From positions 1 to 33,285 of the forward strand of contig JAHJWA010000229.1 in the NCBI GenBank assembly GCA_018828205.1: 33,285 bases of DNA. The letters are read 5' to 3'. The DNA comes from Alphaproteobacteria bacterium. GTDB lineage: Bacteria > Pseudomonadota > Alphaproteobacteria > Sphingomonadales > Sphingomonadaceae. A program made the translations under genes and the position numbers. Below, piece by piece: positions 9,301 to 17,737 of the stretch (the stretch's first letter is position 1; each line of letters opens with the position of its first letter). The notes beneath the pieces are model-generated. The model was given only the letters and a program-made list of their open reading frames with translations. It made no database searches and had not been told where the DNA came from.

Positions 9301-9500
9301 GCCTCATCGTGTGGATCCACGCCTGCAGCTTGGACCAGATCGCCGGTGAAAAGGATCAGGTCGGGCTTGCGATGCCCGATGCACAGCTTCTTCAAGTCAT
9401 CGATCAAGGCATCGACGACGATGCCTTGTTCCCGTGCCTTGCGCTGGGCGTAATGGAAATCGCTGATATGCAGGATGGTGATAAGATCAGGATCGGTCAT
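6306..9500 (-). CDS. Calcineurin-like metallophosphoesterase fused to STAND/NACHT-like P-loop NTPase
   Basis: Start at CAT 9498-9500 gives MTDPDLITILHISDFHYA. Phosphoesterase motifs DFH, FTGDLV, PGNHD, THHP, GHMHD. P-loop-like ARPEYGRTSLL, Walker B-like LCVMVDDVQ, NACHT/STAND-type FRYRGVMEYFIAYRM. Confidence 0.8.
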   Translation of the reverse strand: MTDPDLITILHISDFHYAQRKAREQGIVVDALIDDLKKLCIGHRKPDLILFTGDLVQAAGVDPHDEAYDFFIERISKATGTSDDRIFLTPGNHDLSRGVTEGAAETHREWRGDLGKNDEMTLLNRRFDAGEYDELAKDKFAAFNDLEAYLRGDDHEHIRKIENAFVRVDRVEALNVDIVTFNTAVFSTGGSDKFDSDERNLAVPEYAIMEAVKALTPGSLRIFTTHHPLASLSEASSRYLEDQITKHAHYHLFGHMHDPKPRSVSGLRGEVFTDQAGAIFTARKEYYNGYSLITIDRATDHTEVLIRSYYKERDEFDEGTDIHEGGKWYKDNEARQHFRKIAAPVDFDEFRAHLVGEFKARLDEEDAAPGGDAELHQRFIEPPMMKTSIIDAKTTDAPAEIQVPVSFDDLVTSSRNAIIYARPEYGRTSLLRELRHRMVRDVADGEFPRLPVIIDFSQIAQNVTKVLGLVRGAAAPLPDRHDTEALLKLGHLCVMVDDVQFDDNRRMRLLRDFVRAYPKARYVFSSNWDAVYRFGAKVNPEMPVRFNFIELQELKRRNMRQLITKFEHCDDVEGWLDRLQDQFREINLPFTAANGTILLEIFGSNGKFAPVNRAVLMEQFVETTLEKAAENQSYRATFDFNNKANLLSYVAAWMARENQYVPLREDVRGAMRTCLDEMGLDAPPLDELMDEFLSAKIFERRSENRVAFRYRGVMEYFIAYRMTVDSAFKEWVMEEDRYLTFVNELLYYAGKTRNDPSLIDLVRDRHLAIFGEATKHLQPIDLNVFDDYVLPRDDDGETIEDAAERIVTPPLTAEEKDEEFDLDIPRDEEGRQEVFRPKVANVHEALMFSLMLYSGMLRNFEHMTDAKKREHLGHIWRSWGTVMLENARFAPRLAAERKIRMNGILYELQAPKGMTDAAVLKQLLITLPHAMIRMIATTMGTEKLRKQLIEPDLEEGLEPKVIKMFRVGLITELRLDETPGAVSDLVGTLRDNTYLLWSFVVHLSHLRRHDRIREDHVKALMPPTASAIADIGGGSKKERSDRKSKQIARLQREQLLLKMKRDKP

Positions 9501-9768
9501 TATAACCGCATAAGGAACAGCCAGTGAACATGCAATATGGCTGGAAAGTAGGTGCCACTTATTTGGCGATAACAATTCGCCGTCCTACAAGTCGCTAGTG
9601 ATCAGGGAGAATTCGCGAGTGAAGATCTGAAAGGCACTATTCGCAGCCGCAGACAGGATCCGCGATGCAACTGATGCGAGGGGTATGCGATCGATCTCAC
9701 GAAGAGGGCAATCAAGAATCATCCGACAGGCCGAGGCGCTCGGTGGTAACCTACGATAAGGGGTATTC

Positions 9769-11028
9769 ATGTTCACAGTAGACTTCGGGGACGACGCGGG
9801 AGGGCAGCGATCCTTTGCGGATGTCGACAGCCTCATAGGCTATCTGCGCGAGCAGAAGCAGCTTTGGAACGAACACGTGCTGCTGAAGGGAAGAAATAAT
9901 CAGCCTGGTCATGCCGATCTGAAGTCACTCCCACAAGCATGGGCAAATCTCGAATCCGCAGTCGTTCAGGCCCAGGCGCAGTCGCCGAACCGTCTCGAGC
10001 GCTTGCCTGGGGTCATCCAAGGCAATGGACATTTAAAGCAGGCCCTAAGGGCGGACTCGCCACCCGGAAAGATAGTCGCGTCAATTGCCGAGGAAATTGG
10101 TTTTGAGGAAGCCGGCGGAGCTGCAAAATTCTACCTCGCCCCCCACAATATCCAAATATTCCAGCAGCTGACCAAAGGTCAGGCGATCGGAGCCATTGAA
10201 TTCCAACAACGAATGGCGGGTCTCACCTCAAAAGCAGTGCGAACCGCGAGAGACGCATCACGGGATGCTCTTAGATCGTTCAACGACGATGTCGTTGCGC
10301 ATAGCGCGCATTTGGACGACGCCAGAACGAAGCACACCGAAACCCTTGATCAACTGATTGCTGATGGCGAGACCTTCAAATCCGAAGTGGCAGAATGGCG
10401 AACGAATACGGATGAAGCAATCGCTGCGCAGCGCGAGGAATGGGAAAATAAGTATCAGGCGACCTATGAGGATTTCACCGAGAAACTCAAGCTTGAGTCA
10501 GCCGTGAAATTATGGAACGACAGGTCAGAAGAGCACAAGAAGGGAGCAAGGTCTTGGCAGAAAATTTCCGCGGTAACAGCGGTTTTAGGCTTGATCGTTG
10601 CGCTTGCTATCTCCTTCGGTGCACTGCAACTAGCGGAATGGTTGTTCGCTGACGCATTTGTCGTTGTAGAAGGATCTCCGCTTCCTTCCGGCTTAAGGCC
10701 AACCTGGCGCTATGAGGTCATTTTCGCTTCGGCTGCGACCCTTCTCTATCTTACAATGTTCTTCTGGATCATGCGTATCGTCGTGCGCATATACATGACA
10801 GAACACCACTTGGGGATAGATGCCCAGTCCCGTTCATCAATGGCAGAAACATATCTCGCATTGACGAAGGAGGACGCTGCAACAGATCAAGATCGTGCAA
10901 TCGTGCTGGCATCTCTGTTTCGTCCCCAAGCGGACGGGATCGTGAAGGATGACGGCTTGCCGGCGATCACACCCGCAGCCATTCTCTCGGGATTGGCAAT
11001 TGGCAAACCCGGCGGGTCGTCGTCCTGA
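9769..11028 (+). CDS. Coiled-coil protein with two TM helices, DUF6161-like
   Basis: Long central helical region; TM segments ISAVTAVLGLIVALAISFGALQLAEWLF and YEVIFASAATLLYLTMFFWIMRIVVRIYM; C-terminal MAETYLALTKED...ILASLFRPQADGIVKDDG. Family name from memory. Confidence 0.6.
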   Translation: MFTVDFGDDAGGQRSFADVDSLIGYLREQKQLWNEHVLLKGRNNQPGHADLKSLPQAWANLESAVVQAQAQSPNRLERLPGVIQGNGHLKQALRADSPPGKIVASIAEEIGFEEAGGAAKFYLAPHNIQIFQQLTKGQAIGAIEFQQRMAGLTSKAVRTARDASRDALRSFNDDVVAHSAHLDDARTKHTETLDQLIADGETFKSEVAEWRTNTDEAIAAQREEWENKYQATYEDFTEKLKLESAVKLWNDRSEEHKKGARSWQKISAVTAVLGLIVALAISFGALQLAEWLFADAFVVVEGSPLPSGLRPTWRYEVIFASAATLLYLTMFFWIMRIVVRIYMTEHHLGIDAQSRSSMAETYLALTKEDAATDQDRAIVLASLFRPQADGIVKDDGLPAITPAAILSGLAIGKPGGSSS

Positions 11029-11156
11029 AACTCATGAAAACAGTATCACTGTAACGGAGGCACCAGCACCGGCTAACATCCCCATATCAGGATCCGCTGG
11101 ATCAAAGTCACTTATGAGCTGAAGATTGGTTTTTCTGCTCCATAAGGACGGCAAAT

Positions 11157-11244
11157 TGGCGGACAGGGTGGGATTCGAACCCACGGATGCTTGCGCATCG
11201 GCGGTTTTCAAGACCGCTGCATTCGACCACTCTGCCACCTGTCC
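11157..11244 (-). tRNA. tRNA-Ser (anticodon UGA), CCA encoded
   Basis: Reverse complement GGACAGGTGGCAGAGTGGTCGAATGCAGCGGTCTTGAAAACCGCCGATGCGCAAGCATCCGTGGGTTCGAATCCCACCCTGTCCGCCA: acceptor stem GGACAGG/CCTGTCC, long variable arm, TGA anticodon. Confidence 0.95.
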
Positions 11245-11390
11245 GCGTGGGCTTCGCCGTTAATGGGCGCGCGCGGCATTGTCACGCCCTGACGCGACGC
11301 GATCATCGCTCCTGCCGGAACAAGCCCGAGCGTGGTGGATAGGACACGCAAGACATATCGCGTTCATTGGCGATGTGCGAGGGAGCGCTC

Positions 11391-12425
11391 ATGAAAGTCA
11401 AACGTCCGATGCTCACCCGGTTGAGCAAGTCGATCGCCATCGCTGCGGCGATATTCGTCGCCCAGCCCGCCTATGCGCAGGACATGTCCTTCGATGCCTA
11501 TGTGCAATTGCTAATGGCCAAGGCGCGGGCGCAGGGTGTCAGCGAGGGCACGATCACGCGGATGACGGCAGGTCTCCAGCCCAATCGCCGGGTGATCGAG
11601 CTCGACCAGGCGCAGCCGGGCTCGCCGACGCGGTCGGGCTATCCGCCGCTGTCCGACTATATCGCGCGCCATGTCGATCAGGCGCGGATCGGCCCCGGTC
11701 GCCGCGAATATGCCAGCGCCCGCAGCACCCTCGGCGCGATCGAGCGCGAATACGGCGTCCCGGGAGAGATCCTGATCGCGATCTGGGGTCACGAGACCGC
11801 CTATGGCAATGTCCGCGGCGGGTTCGACCTCTCGCAGGCGCTGGCGACGCTGGCATGGGAAGGGCGCCGCCGCGATCTGTTCGAGGGCGAGTTTCTTGCC
11901 CTGCTGAAGGTTGCCGATCGCGGCTTCTCGCGCTCCGAGCTGCAGGGCAGCTGGGCCGGCGCCTTCGGCAATCCGCAATTCCTCCCCAGCGTCTATCTGC
12001 GCCTCGCGACCGATGGCGATGGCGACGGGACGGCGAACATCTTCACCAACCGCGCGGACACGCTGGCCTCGATCGCCAATTATTTTCGCGACGCCGGCTG
12101 GCGCACCGGCCAGCCCTGGGGCGTAAGCGCCTCGGTGCCGCGCGGCTTCGACATCGCCTCGGTCAGCACCGAGCTGGTCGCGCCGATCTGCCCCCGCGTC
12201 CACGAACGGCACAGCCAGTTCAAGAGTGTGGCGGAGTGGCGCGAACTGGGCGTGCAGCCGCTCAGGCCGCTGGGGGAAACCACGATGGCCTCGCTGTTCC
12301 AGCCCGATGGGCCCGGCAGCCCTGCCTGGCTGTTAACGTCAAATTATCGGGTTATCCTCGAATATAATTGCTCCAATTACTACGCCATGAGTGTGGGTTT
12401 GCTGGCAGATGAGATTACCCGTTAG
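11391..12425 (+). CDS. Lytic murein transglycosylase (MltB-like)
   Basis: Signal peptide ending AYAQD; GVPGEILIAIWGHETAYGN, QGSWAGAFGNPQFLPSVYL, DGDGDG motifs. ATG at 11391 preferred over 11367. Confidence 0.88.
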   Translation: MKVKRPMLTRLSKSIAIAAAIFVAQPAYAQDMSFDAYVQLLMAKARAQGVSEGTITRMTAGLQPNRRVIELDQAQPGSPTRSGYPPLSDYIARHVDQARIGPGRREYASARSTLGAIEREYGVPGEILIAIWGHETAYGNVRGGFDLSQALATLAWEGRRRDLFEGEFLALLKVADRGFSRSELQGSWAGAFGNPQFLPSVYLRLATDGDGDGTANIFTNRADTLASIANYFRDAGWRTGQPWGVSASVPRGFDIASVSTELVAPICPRVHERHSQFKSVAEWRELGVQPLRPLGETTMASLFQPDGPGSPAWLLTSNYRVILEYNCSNYYAMSVGLLADEITR

Positions 12426-13416
12426 AAACCTGATCCGCTTCGGTTCGGCAGCACTCGGCTTTGCGCTTGCTTCCTGCGTGCCCGGAGCCGGCGCGGTCGA
12501 GAGTGAGCTCGCACCGTCCGACGCCCTGATTGCCAACGCGGTGCCCACGGGGCCGCAGGCGGATTATCCGGTCGTGGTGGGCGAACCCTTCACCATCGAC
12601 GGCATCACCCACACCCCGGTCGACGTGCTCAATTACGACGAGGTCGGCTATGCCACCATCGACGAGCCGGGCGCCATCGGGATCAGCGCGGCGCACCGCA
12701 CGCTCCCGCTTCCCAGTTACGTCGAGGTAACCTCGCTCGAGAGCGGGCAGACCATCCTGGCCCGGGTCGAGCGGCGCGGTCCGATGACCAATGCGCGACT
12801 GATCGCGCTGTCGCCCGATGCCCGTGGCCAGCTTGGCGTGAGCGAAGGCACCCCGGTGCGGGTGCGCCGGGTCAATCCGCCCGAGGAAGACCGCGCCGAA
12901 CTGCGCGCCGGGCGTACGGCAAGCTTGCGGATGGAAACCCCGCCCGGCCTGCTCGACGTCCTCAAACGCAAGCTTCCCGCGGTCGGATCGGCGTCGTTGA
13001 GCCGCGCCGAAACCGAGGGCGCGCCTGCGCTTGACGCGACGGCGCCTGCAGCGATCCGCTCGGTGGATCCCGACAGCGGTATGCCCTCTAGCCGGGTTCC
13101 GCTCGAGGACGATGTAACGAGCGGTACGCTAGCCGCCACCAGCACGGCTCCGGCGCCTCCCCCTGCAGCGGCCAAGACATCCGAACCGGATCCCGAGCCC
13201 AGCGCTGCCGGAAATTACGTGGTGCAGGCCGGCGCCTATTCGTCCAAGGCCGCGGCCGAGCGCGTCGCCGAAAGCATCGGCGGCTATCTCGAACCGGTCG
13301 GCAGGCTGTGGCGCGTGCGGGCTGGGCCTTTCGCGACCCGTGGACAGGCCGCGGCCGCGCTCGCCAAGGTGCGCGGTGCCGGTTATAGCGGTGCCCAGAT
13401 TTTCACGCTGAGATAA
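12409..13416 (+). CDS. rlpA: RlpA-like lipoprotein (double-psi beta-barrel plus C-terminal SPOR domain)
   Basis: Lipobox LASC; AAHRTLPLPSYVEVTSLESGQTILARVERRGPM matches the RlpA core; C-terminal NYVVQAGAYSSKAAAERVAESIGG...VRAGPFATRGQAAAALAKV is SPOR. ATG at 12409. Confidence 0.82.
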   Translation: MRLPVRNLIRFGSAALGFALASCVPGAGAVESELAPSDALIANAVPTGPQADYPVVVGEPFTIDGITHTPVDVLNYDEVGYATIDEPGAIGISAAHRTLPLPSYVEVTSLESGQTILARVERRGPMTNARLIALSPDARGQLGVSEGTPVRVRRVNPPEEDRAELRAGRTASLRMETPPGLLDVLKRKLPAVGSASLSRAETEGAPALDATAPAAIRSVDPDSGMPSSRVPLEDDVTSGTLAATSTAPAPPPAAAKTSEPDPEPSAAGNYVVQAGAYSSKAAAERVAESIGGYLEPVGRLWRVRAGPFATRGQAAAALAKVRGAGYSGAQIFTLR

Positions 13417-13424
13417 GCCGCCGG

Positions 13425-14603
13425 GTGCTCCCGGAGGCGGGAGCACAATTGATCCGAACCGTCGCCCTATGCCTGGCAGCCGTGATGCTGGGCGCTGCCA
13501 GCCCTTCCGTTCGGGACCCTGCTCCGCTCCCGCCGAGCGAGCAGGATGCGCCGATCGCCTTGCTCGTCGACCTGTCGAGCGGCCAAACGCTGTTCGCGCG
13601 CGAGACCGAGCGGCGTTTCATGCCCGCCTCGATCACCAAGGTCATGACCGCGCTGCTGGCTTTCGAGCGGATCGAGGACCACCGCCTCTTCCCCGAACAG
13701 GTGATGACGATCCGTCCCGAGACCTTCGAGCGCTGGCACCGGGTCGGTTCGACCATGTACCTTCCCCACGACGCGCGGGTGACGGTCGACGAACTGCTCC
13801 ACGGCATCACCACGGTCTCGGGCAATGACGCGTCGGTCGTCCTGGCCGAAGGCGCGGCGGGATCGGTGGCGCAATGGCTCGAGGGGATGAACGCGACCGC
13901 AGCAAAATACGGCATGCGCGACAGCTATTTCAACACCCCCAATGGCTGGATGGACGATGGCAGGACGTTCACCACGGCGCGCGATCTGGTGACGATGGGC
14001 AGCGCGCTGGTGCGACGCCATCCTGCGAAATACCGCCACTTCTTCGGCGCCGAGGGACTGGAATACAACGGCATCATCCAGCGCAATCATGACCCGATCA
14101 CGGGTAAGGTTGCGGGCGCCGACGGGATCAAGACGGGTTTTACCAATCAGGCTGGCTACGGCTTTCTGGGCAGCGCCGAGCGCAACGGCCGGCGGCTGAT
14201 GATGGTGGTCGCGGCAAGCCCCACCGGGCGGGCGCGCAACGAGGCGTCGCGCGAGTTGATCGAATGGGGCTTTGCCAATTTCGACAGCATCCGTCTGTTC
14301 GAGAAGGACGAGACGATCGCCGAGGCGCGGGTGCAGAATGGTAGCTCGCGAGCCGTGCCCCTGGCGGCGCGCGCGCCTGTCCGACTCTCGCTTCCGCGCG
14401 ACCGCGAGGCCGAGATCGATCTCGCCATCCGCTACGAAGGCCCCTTGCGCGCGCCGATCGAACAGGGTGAGGAGGTCGCTCGGCTGCTGGTCAGCGTGGA
14501 TGGCGAGCAAGTCAATTCGGTGCCGCTGGTCGCGACCCAGACCATCGTCGAGGCCAATCTGCTGCGCCGGGTGTTCAACGGATTGGCCGGGTGGGTCGCT
14601 TGA
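13425..14603 (+). CDS. D-alanyl-D-alanine carboxypeptidase (PBP5/6 type)
   Basis: SxxK in PASITKVMTAL, SGN in VSGNDAS, KTG in DGIKTGFTNQAGYG. Exact start uncertain. Confidence 0.92.
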   Translation: MLPEAGAQLIRTVALCLAAVMLGAASPSVRDPAPLPPSEQDAPIALLVDLSSGQTLFARETERRFMPASITKVMTALLAFERIEDHRLFPEQVMTIRPETFERWHRVGSTMYLPHDARVTVDELLHGITTVSGNDASVVLAEGAAGSVAQWLEGMNATAAKYGMRDSYFNTPNGWMDDGRTFTTARDLVTMGSALVRRHPAKYRHFFGAEGLEYNGIIQRNHDPITGKVAGADGIKTGFTNQAGYGFLGSAERNGRRLMMVVAASPTGRARNEASRELIEWGFANFDSIRLFEKDETIAEARVQNGSSRAVPLAARAPVRLSLPRDREAEIDLAIRYEGPLRAPIEQGEEVARLLVSVDGEQVNSVPLVATQTIVEANLLRRVFNGLAGWVA

Positions 14604-15244
14604 ACCCCGGCCGGTTCGTTGCGCTCGAGGGCGGGGAGGGTACGGGCAAGTCGACCCAGGCCCGGCTGCTGACCGATGCGCTTGCGGCGCGCGAGATCGA
14701 CGCCGTGCTCACCCGCGAACCGGGGGGGACCCCGGGCGCCGAAGCGATCCGCGCCCTGCTGCTCGATCCGCCGGGCGAGGGCTGGGGAATGCGCGCGGAG
14801 GCGCTGCTGTTCGCGGCGGCGCGCTCTGACCACGTCGAGCGGCTGATCCGCCCCGCGCTGGAGGCCGGGCGCTGGGTGGTGTGCGACCGCTTTCTCGATT
14901 CAAGTCGCGCCTACCAGGGCAGGGCCGGAATGCTCGGCGACGAACTCGTTCGCGCGCTCCACGAACAGGGAAGCGAAGGACTCCTGCCCGATCTGACGCT
15001 GGTGATCGCGGTCGAGGGCGCCACCGCCGCCGCGAGGTTGTCCGCCCGCGACGGTGCGGTTTCCGATGCGATCGGCGGGCGCGACGCGACCTATCACTCC
15101 AGCGTCAACGCCGCCTTCGTCGAATTCGCGGCAGCGGAGCCCGGCCGCTTTGCCATAATCGATGGCGAGGGCTCGGTGGAGGAAGTCCATGCCCGCATCC
15201 TCGCCGCTATCGAACCGCTGCTCGCAAGGGGTTCGAGCGCATGA
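14591..15244 (+). CDS. tmk: Thymidylate kinase
   Basis: RFVALEGGEGTGKSTQARLL, TREPGGTPGAEAIR, CDRFLDSSRAYQG. Confidence 0.95.
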   Translation: MGRLNPGRFVALEGGEGTGKSTQARLLTDALAAREIDAVLTREPGGTPGAEAIRALLLDPPGEGWGMRAEALLFAAARSDHVERLIRPALEAGRWVVCDRFLDSSRAYQGRAGMLGDELVRALHEQGSEGLLPDLTLVIAVEGATAAARLSARDGAVSDAIGGRDATYHSSVNAAFVEFAAAEPGRFAIIDGEGSVEEVHARILAAIEPLLARGSSA

Positions 15245-16188
15245 TCGGCCACGACGACGCCTGGAGCGCGTGGCGCGATGCGATGGCGGGCGAGCGGATG
15301 CACCACGCCTGGCTGCTGGCGGGCAAGTCGGGGCTGGGCAAGATGCACTTCGCGCTCGCCGCTGCGCGCGAGCTGGTGGGGGCCGATCCGGGTGCCGAGC
15401 ACCATCCCGACATCTATATTCTCACGCATCTTCCCAAGGACGACAAGGAGGAGCGCAAGCGCGAGGAGGGCAAGCCCTTCGAGATCAAGCGCAACATCAC
15501 CATCGGCCAGATCCGATCGATGCAGCAGCGCCTCAACACCCGCCCGACGATGGGCGAGCGGCGCGCGATCATCGTCGATCCTGCCGACGATATGGAGCGC
15601 AACGCCTCCAACGCGCTGCTCAAGAGCCTGGAGGAGCCGCCGGTGGGCACCTTCTTCCTGCTGGTCAGCCATCGCCCGGCCAAGCTCCTCCCGACCATAC
15701 GTTCGCGCTGCCGCACGCTGCGGTTCCACGCGCTCGCCGATGAGGAGATCGCACAGCTGCTCGCGCGGCTGGCCCCCGATGCGAAGGATGCGACCCGCGC
15801 CGCTGCGCTTACCGCTGCCGCCGGTTCGCCCGGGCGCGCGCTGGCCTTCGTCGAACTCGGTCTGGGCCCCGTGGCCCAGATCCTGCACCTGATCGCGGAG
15901 CAGGGGGATCCCGAATTCACCCTGCGCGGCGAGCTGGTGTCGGCCATCGGCACGCGGCCCGATCGCGCCCGGCTCGAGGCGGTGCTCGAACTGGCGCGCT
16001 CGATCCTCGACGAGGGCCTGGCCGATCTCGACCGCAAGGTTGTGTCCCAGCGGATCGCCGCGCATGCCGAACTCGTCCGCCTCTCGGGCGAGATGCCGAC
16101 CTACAATTACGATCCGGGGCTGCTGGTGATGGAAATCGGCACCTTGCTCGCGGGCGCGGCGCAGTCTAGCGGAGGCCCCCATGGCTGA
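15241..16188 (+). CDS. holB: DNA polymerase III subunit delta'
   Basis: ATG at 15241 overlaps the tmk stop; HHAWLLAGKSGLGKMHFALAAARELV, NASNALLKSLEEPPVGTFFLLVSHRPAKLLPTIRSRC. Confidence 0.9.
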   Translation: MIGHDDAWSAWRDAMAGERMHHAWLLAGKSGLGKMHFALAAARELVGADPGAEHHPDIYILTHLPKDDKEERKREEGKPFEIKRNITIGQIRSMQQRLNTRPTMGERRAIIVDPADDMERNASNALLKSLEEPPVGTFFLLVSHRPAKLLPTIRSRCRTLRFHALADEEIAQLLARLAPDAKDATRAAALTAAAGSPGRALAFVELGLGPVAQILHLIAEQGDPEFTLRGELVSAIGTRPDRARLEAVLELARSILDEGLADLDRKVVSQRIAAHAELVRLSGEMPTYNYDPGLLVMEIGTLLAGAAQSSGGPHG

Positions 16189-17737
16189 GCCCTTCTACAT
16201 TACCACTGCGATCAACTATCCCAACGGTCGCCCGCACATCGGCCACGCCTATGAGGCGATCGCCGCCGATGTCATCGCGCGCTTCCAGCGGTTGCGCGGG
16301 CGCGAGGTTCGGTTCCAGACCGGGACCGACGAACATGGGCTCAAAATGGCGCGCAAGGCCGCCGAGCAGGACCGCACACCGCGCGCTCTAGCCGATGAAA
16401 TGTCCGGATATTTCAAGGCAATGGATGACGCTCTTGATATTTCCTACGACCGCTTCATCCGCACGGTCGAGGACGATCACCACCGCGCAAGCCAGGCGAT
16501 CTGGCGGGCGATGGAGGCCAAGGGCGATCTCTATCTCGACCGCTACGAAGGCTGGTATTCGATCCGCGACGAGGCCTATTACGACGCCAGCGAGCTGAAC
16601 GAGACCGAGGCCGGCGAGAAGCTTTCGCCGCAGGGCACCCCGGTCGAATGGACCGTCGAGGAAAGCTGGTTCTTCCGCCTGTCGAACTATCAGGACAAAT
16701 TGCTCGAACTGCTGCGAACCCCGGGCTTTCTCGAGCCCGAGAGCCGGCGCAACGAGATGATTTCCTTCGTCGAGGGCGGATTGCGCGACCTCTCGGTCAG
16801 CCGCACCAGCTTCGACTGGGGGGTCAAGGTCCCGGGCAGCGACGAGCATGTGATGTATGTCTGGGTCGATGCGCTGACCAATTATCTGACCGGACTGGGC
16901 TATCCCGAGGACACCGGGGACTGGCGCCGCTTCTGGCCCGCCAGCCTGCACCTGATCGGCAAGGACATCGTCCGCTTCCACACGGTCTACTGGCCCGCCT
17001 TTCTGATGAGCGCCGATCTGCCGCCACCGCGCAAGGTCTTCGGCCACGGCTTCATCCTCAACCGCGGGCAGAAGGAATCCAAATCGCTCGGCAATGTCAC
17101 CGATCCGCTCGCGTTGGCGGAGAATTTCGGGGTCGACAATCTGCGCTATTTCCTGATGCGCGAAGTCGCCTTCGGACAGGACGGCAGCTATTCGGCCGAG
17201 GCGATCGTGGCGCGCTGCAACGCCGAGCTTGCCAACAGCTTCGGCAATCTGGTCCAGCGCGCCTTGTCGATGGTGCACAAGAATCTGGACGGCGCGCTGC
17301 GCGCCTTTTCTCAGACCGATGCGGACCGGGCGCTGCTGGCAACGGTGCGCAAATCCTGCGGCGAAAGCCTGCCCGAGCGCTTCGAGGCGCTCGATTTCAG
17401 CCAGGGGATCGAAGCCTGGATGCAGGCGGTCTGGGCCTGCAATCAATATGTCGATGAGCAGGCGCCCTGGGCGCTCAAGAAGACCGATCCGGAGCGGATG
17501 GAAGCGGTGCTGCTGACGCTGGTGCTCGCCATTCGCGATCTCGCGCTGGCGATCCAACCCGTGATCCCGACCCGCGCCGGTGCGGTGCTCGACATGCTCG
17601 GGATCCGCGATGACGAGCGCAATTATGCCGATCTCGACAATGCGGGCTGGTACGACGCGCTGGTCGCGGCCGGACACGTTATCGCCAAGCCCGAACCGAT
17701 GTTCCCGCGGCTCGAACTCGCCACCGAGGACGCGTGA
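16181..17737 (+). CDS. metG: Methionyl-tRNA synthetase
   Basis: FYITTAINYPNGRPHIGHAYEAIAADV, GTDEHGLK, ESKSLGN (KMSKS-type). Confidence 0.95.
   Translation: MAEPFYITTAINYPNGRPHIGHAYEAIAADVIARFQRLRGREVRFQTGTDEHGLKMARKAAEQDRTPRALADEMSGYFKAMDDALDISYDRFIRTVEDDHHRASQAIWRAMEAKGDLYLDRYEGWYSIRDEAYYDASELNETEAGEKLSPQGTPVEWTVEESWFFRLSNYQDKLLELLRTPGFLEPESRRNEMISFVEGGLRDLSVSRTSFDWGVKVPGSDEHVMYVWVDALTNYLTGLGYPEDTGDWRRFWPASLHLIGKDIVRFHTVYWPAFLMSADLPPPRKVFGHGFILNRGQKESKSLGNVTDPLALAENFGVDNLRYFLMREVAFGQDGSYSAEAIVARCNAELANSFGNLVQRALSMVHKNLDGALRAFSQTDADRALLATVRKSCGESLPERFEALDFSQGIEAWMQAVWACNQYVDEQAPWALKKTDPERMEAVLLTLVLAIRDLALAIQPVIPTRAGAVLDMLGIRDDERNYADLDNAGWYDALVAAGHVIAKPEPMFPRLELATEDA

Noticed and set aside
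9585-9836. 83-aa minus-strand ORF upstream of the STAND gene
   Set aside because: Overlaps the DUF6161-like start; no recognisable product.
11032-11238. 68-aa minus-strand ORF (MAEWSNAAVLKTADAQASVGSNPTLSA...)
   Set aside because: It is the translation of the tRNA-Ser gene, a well-known type of spurious ORF.
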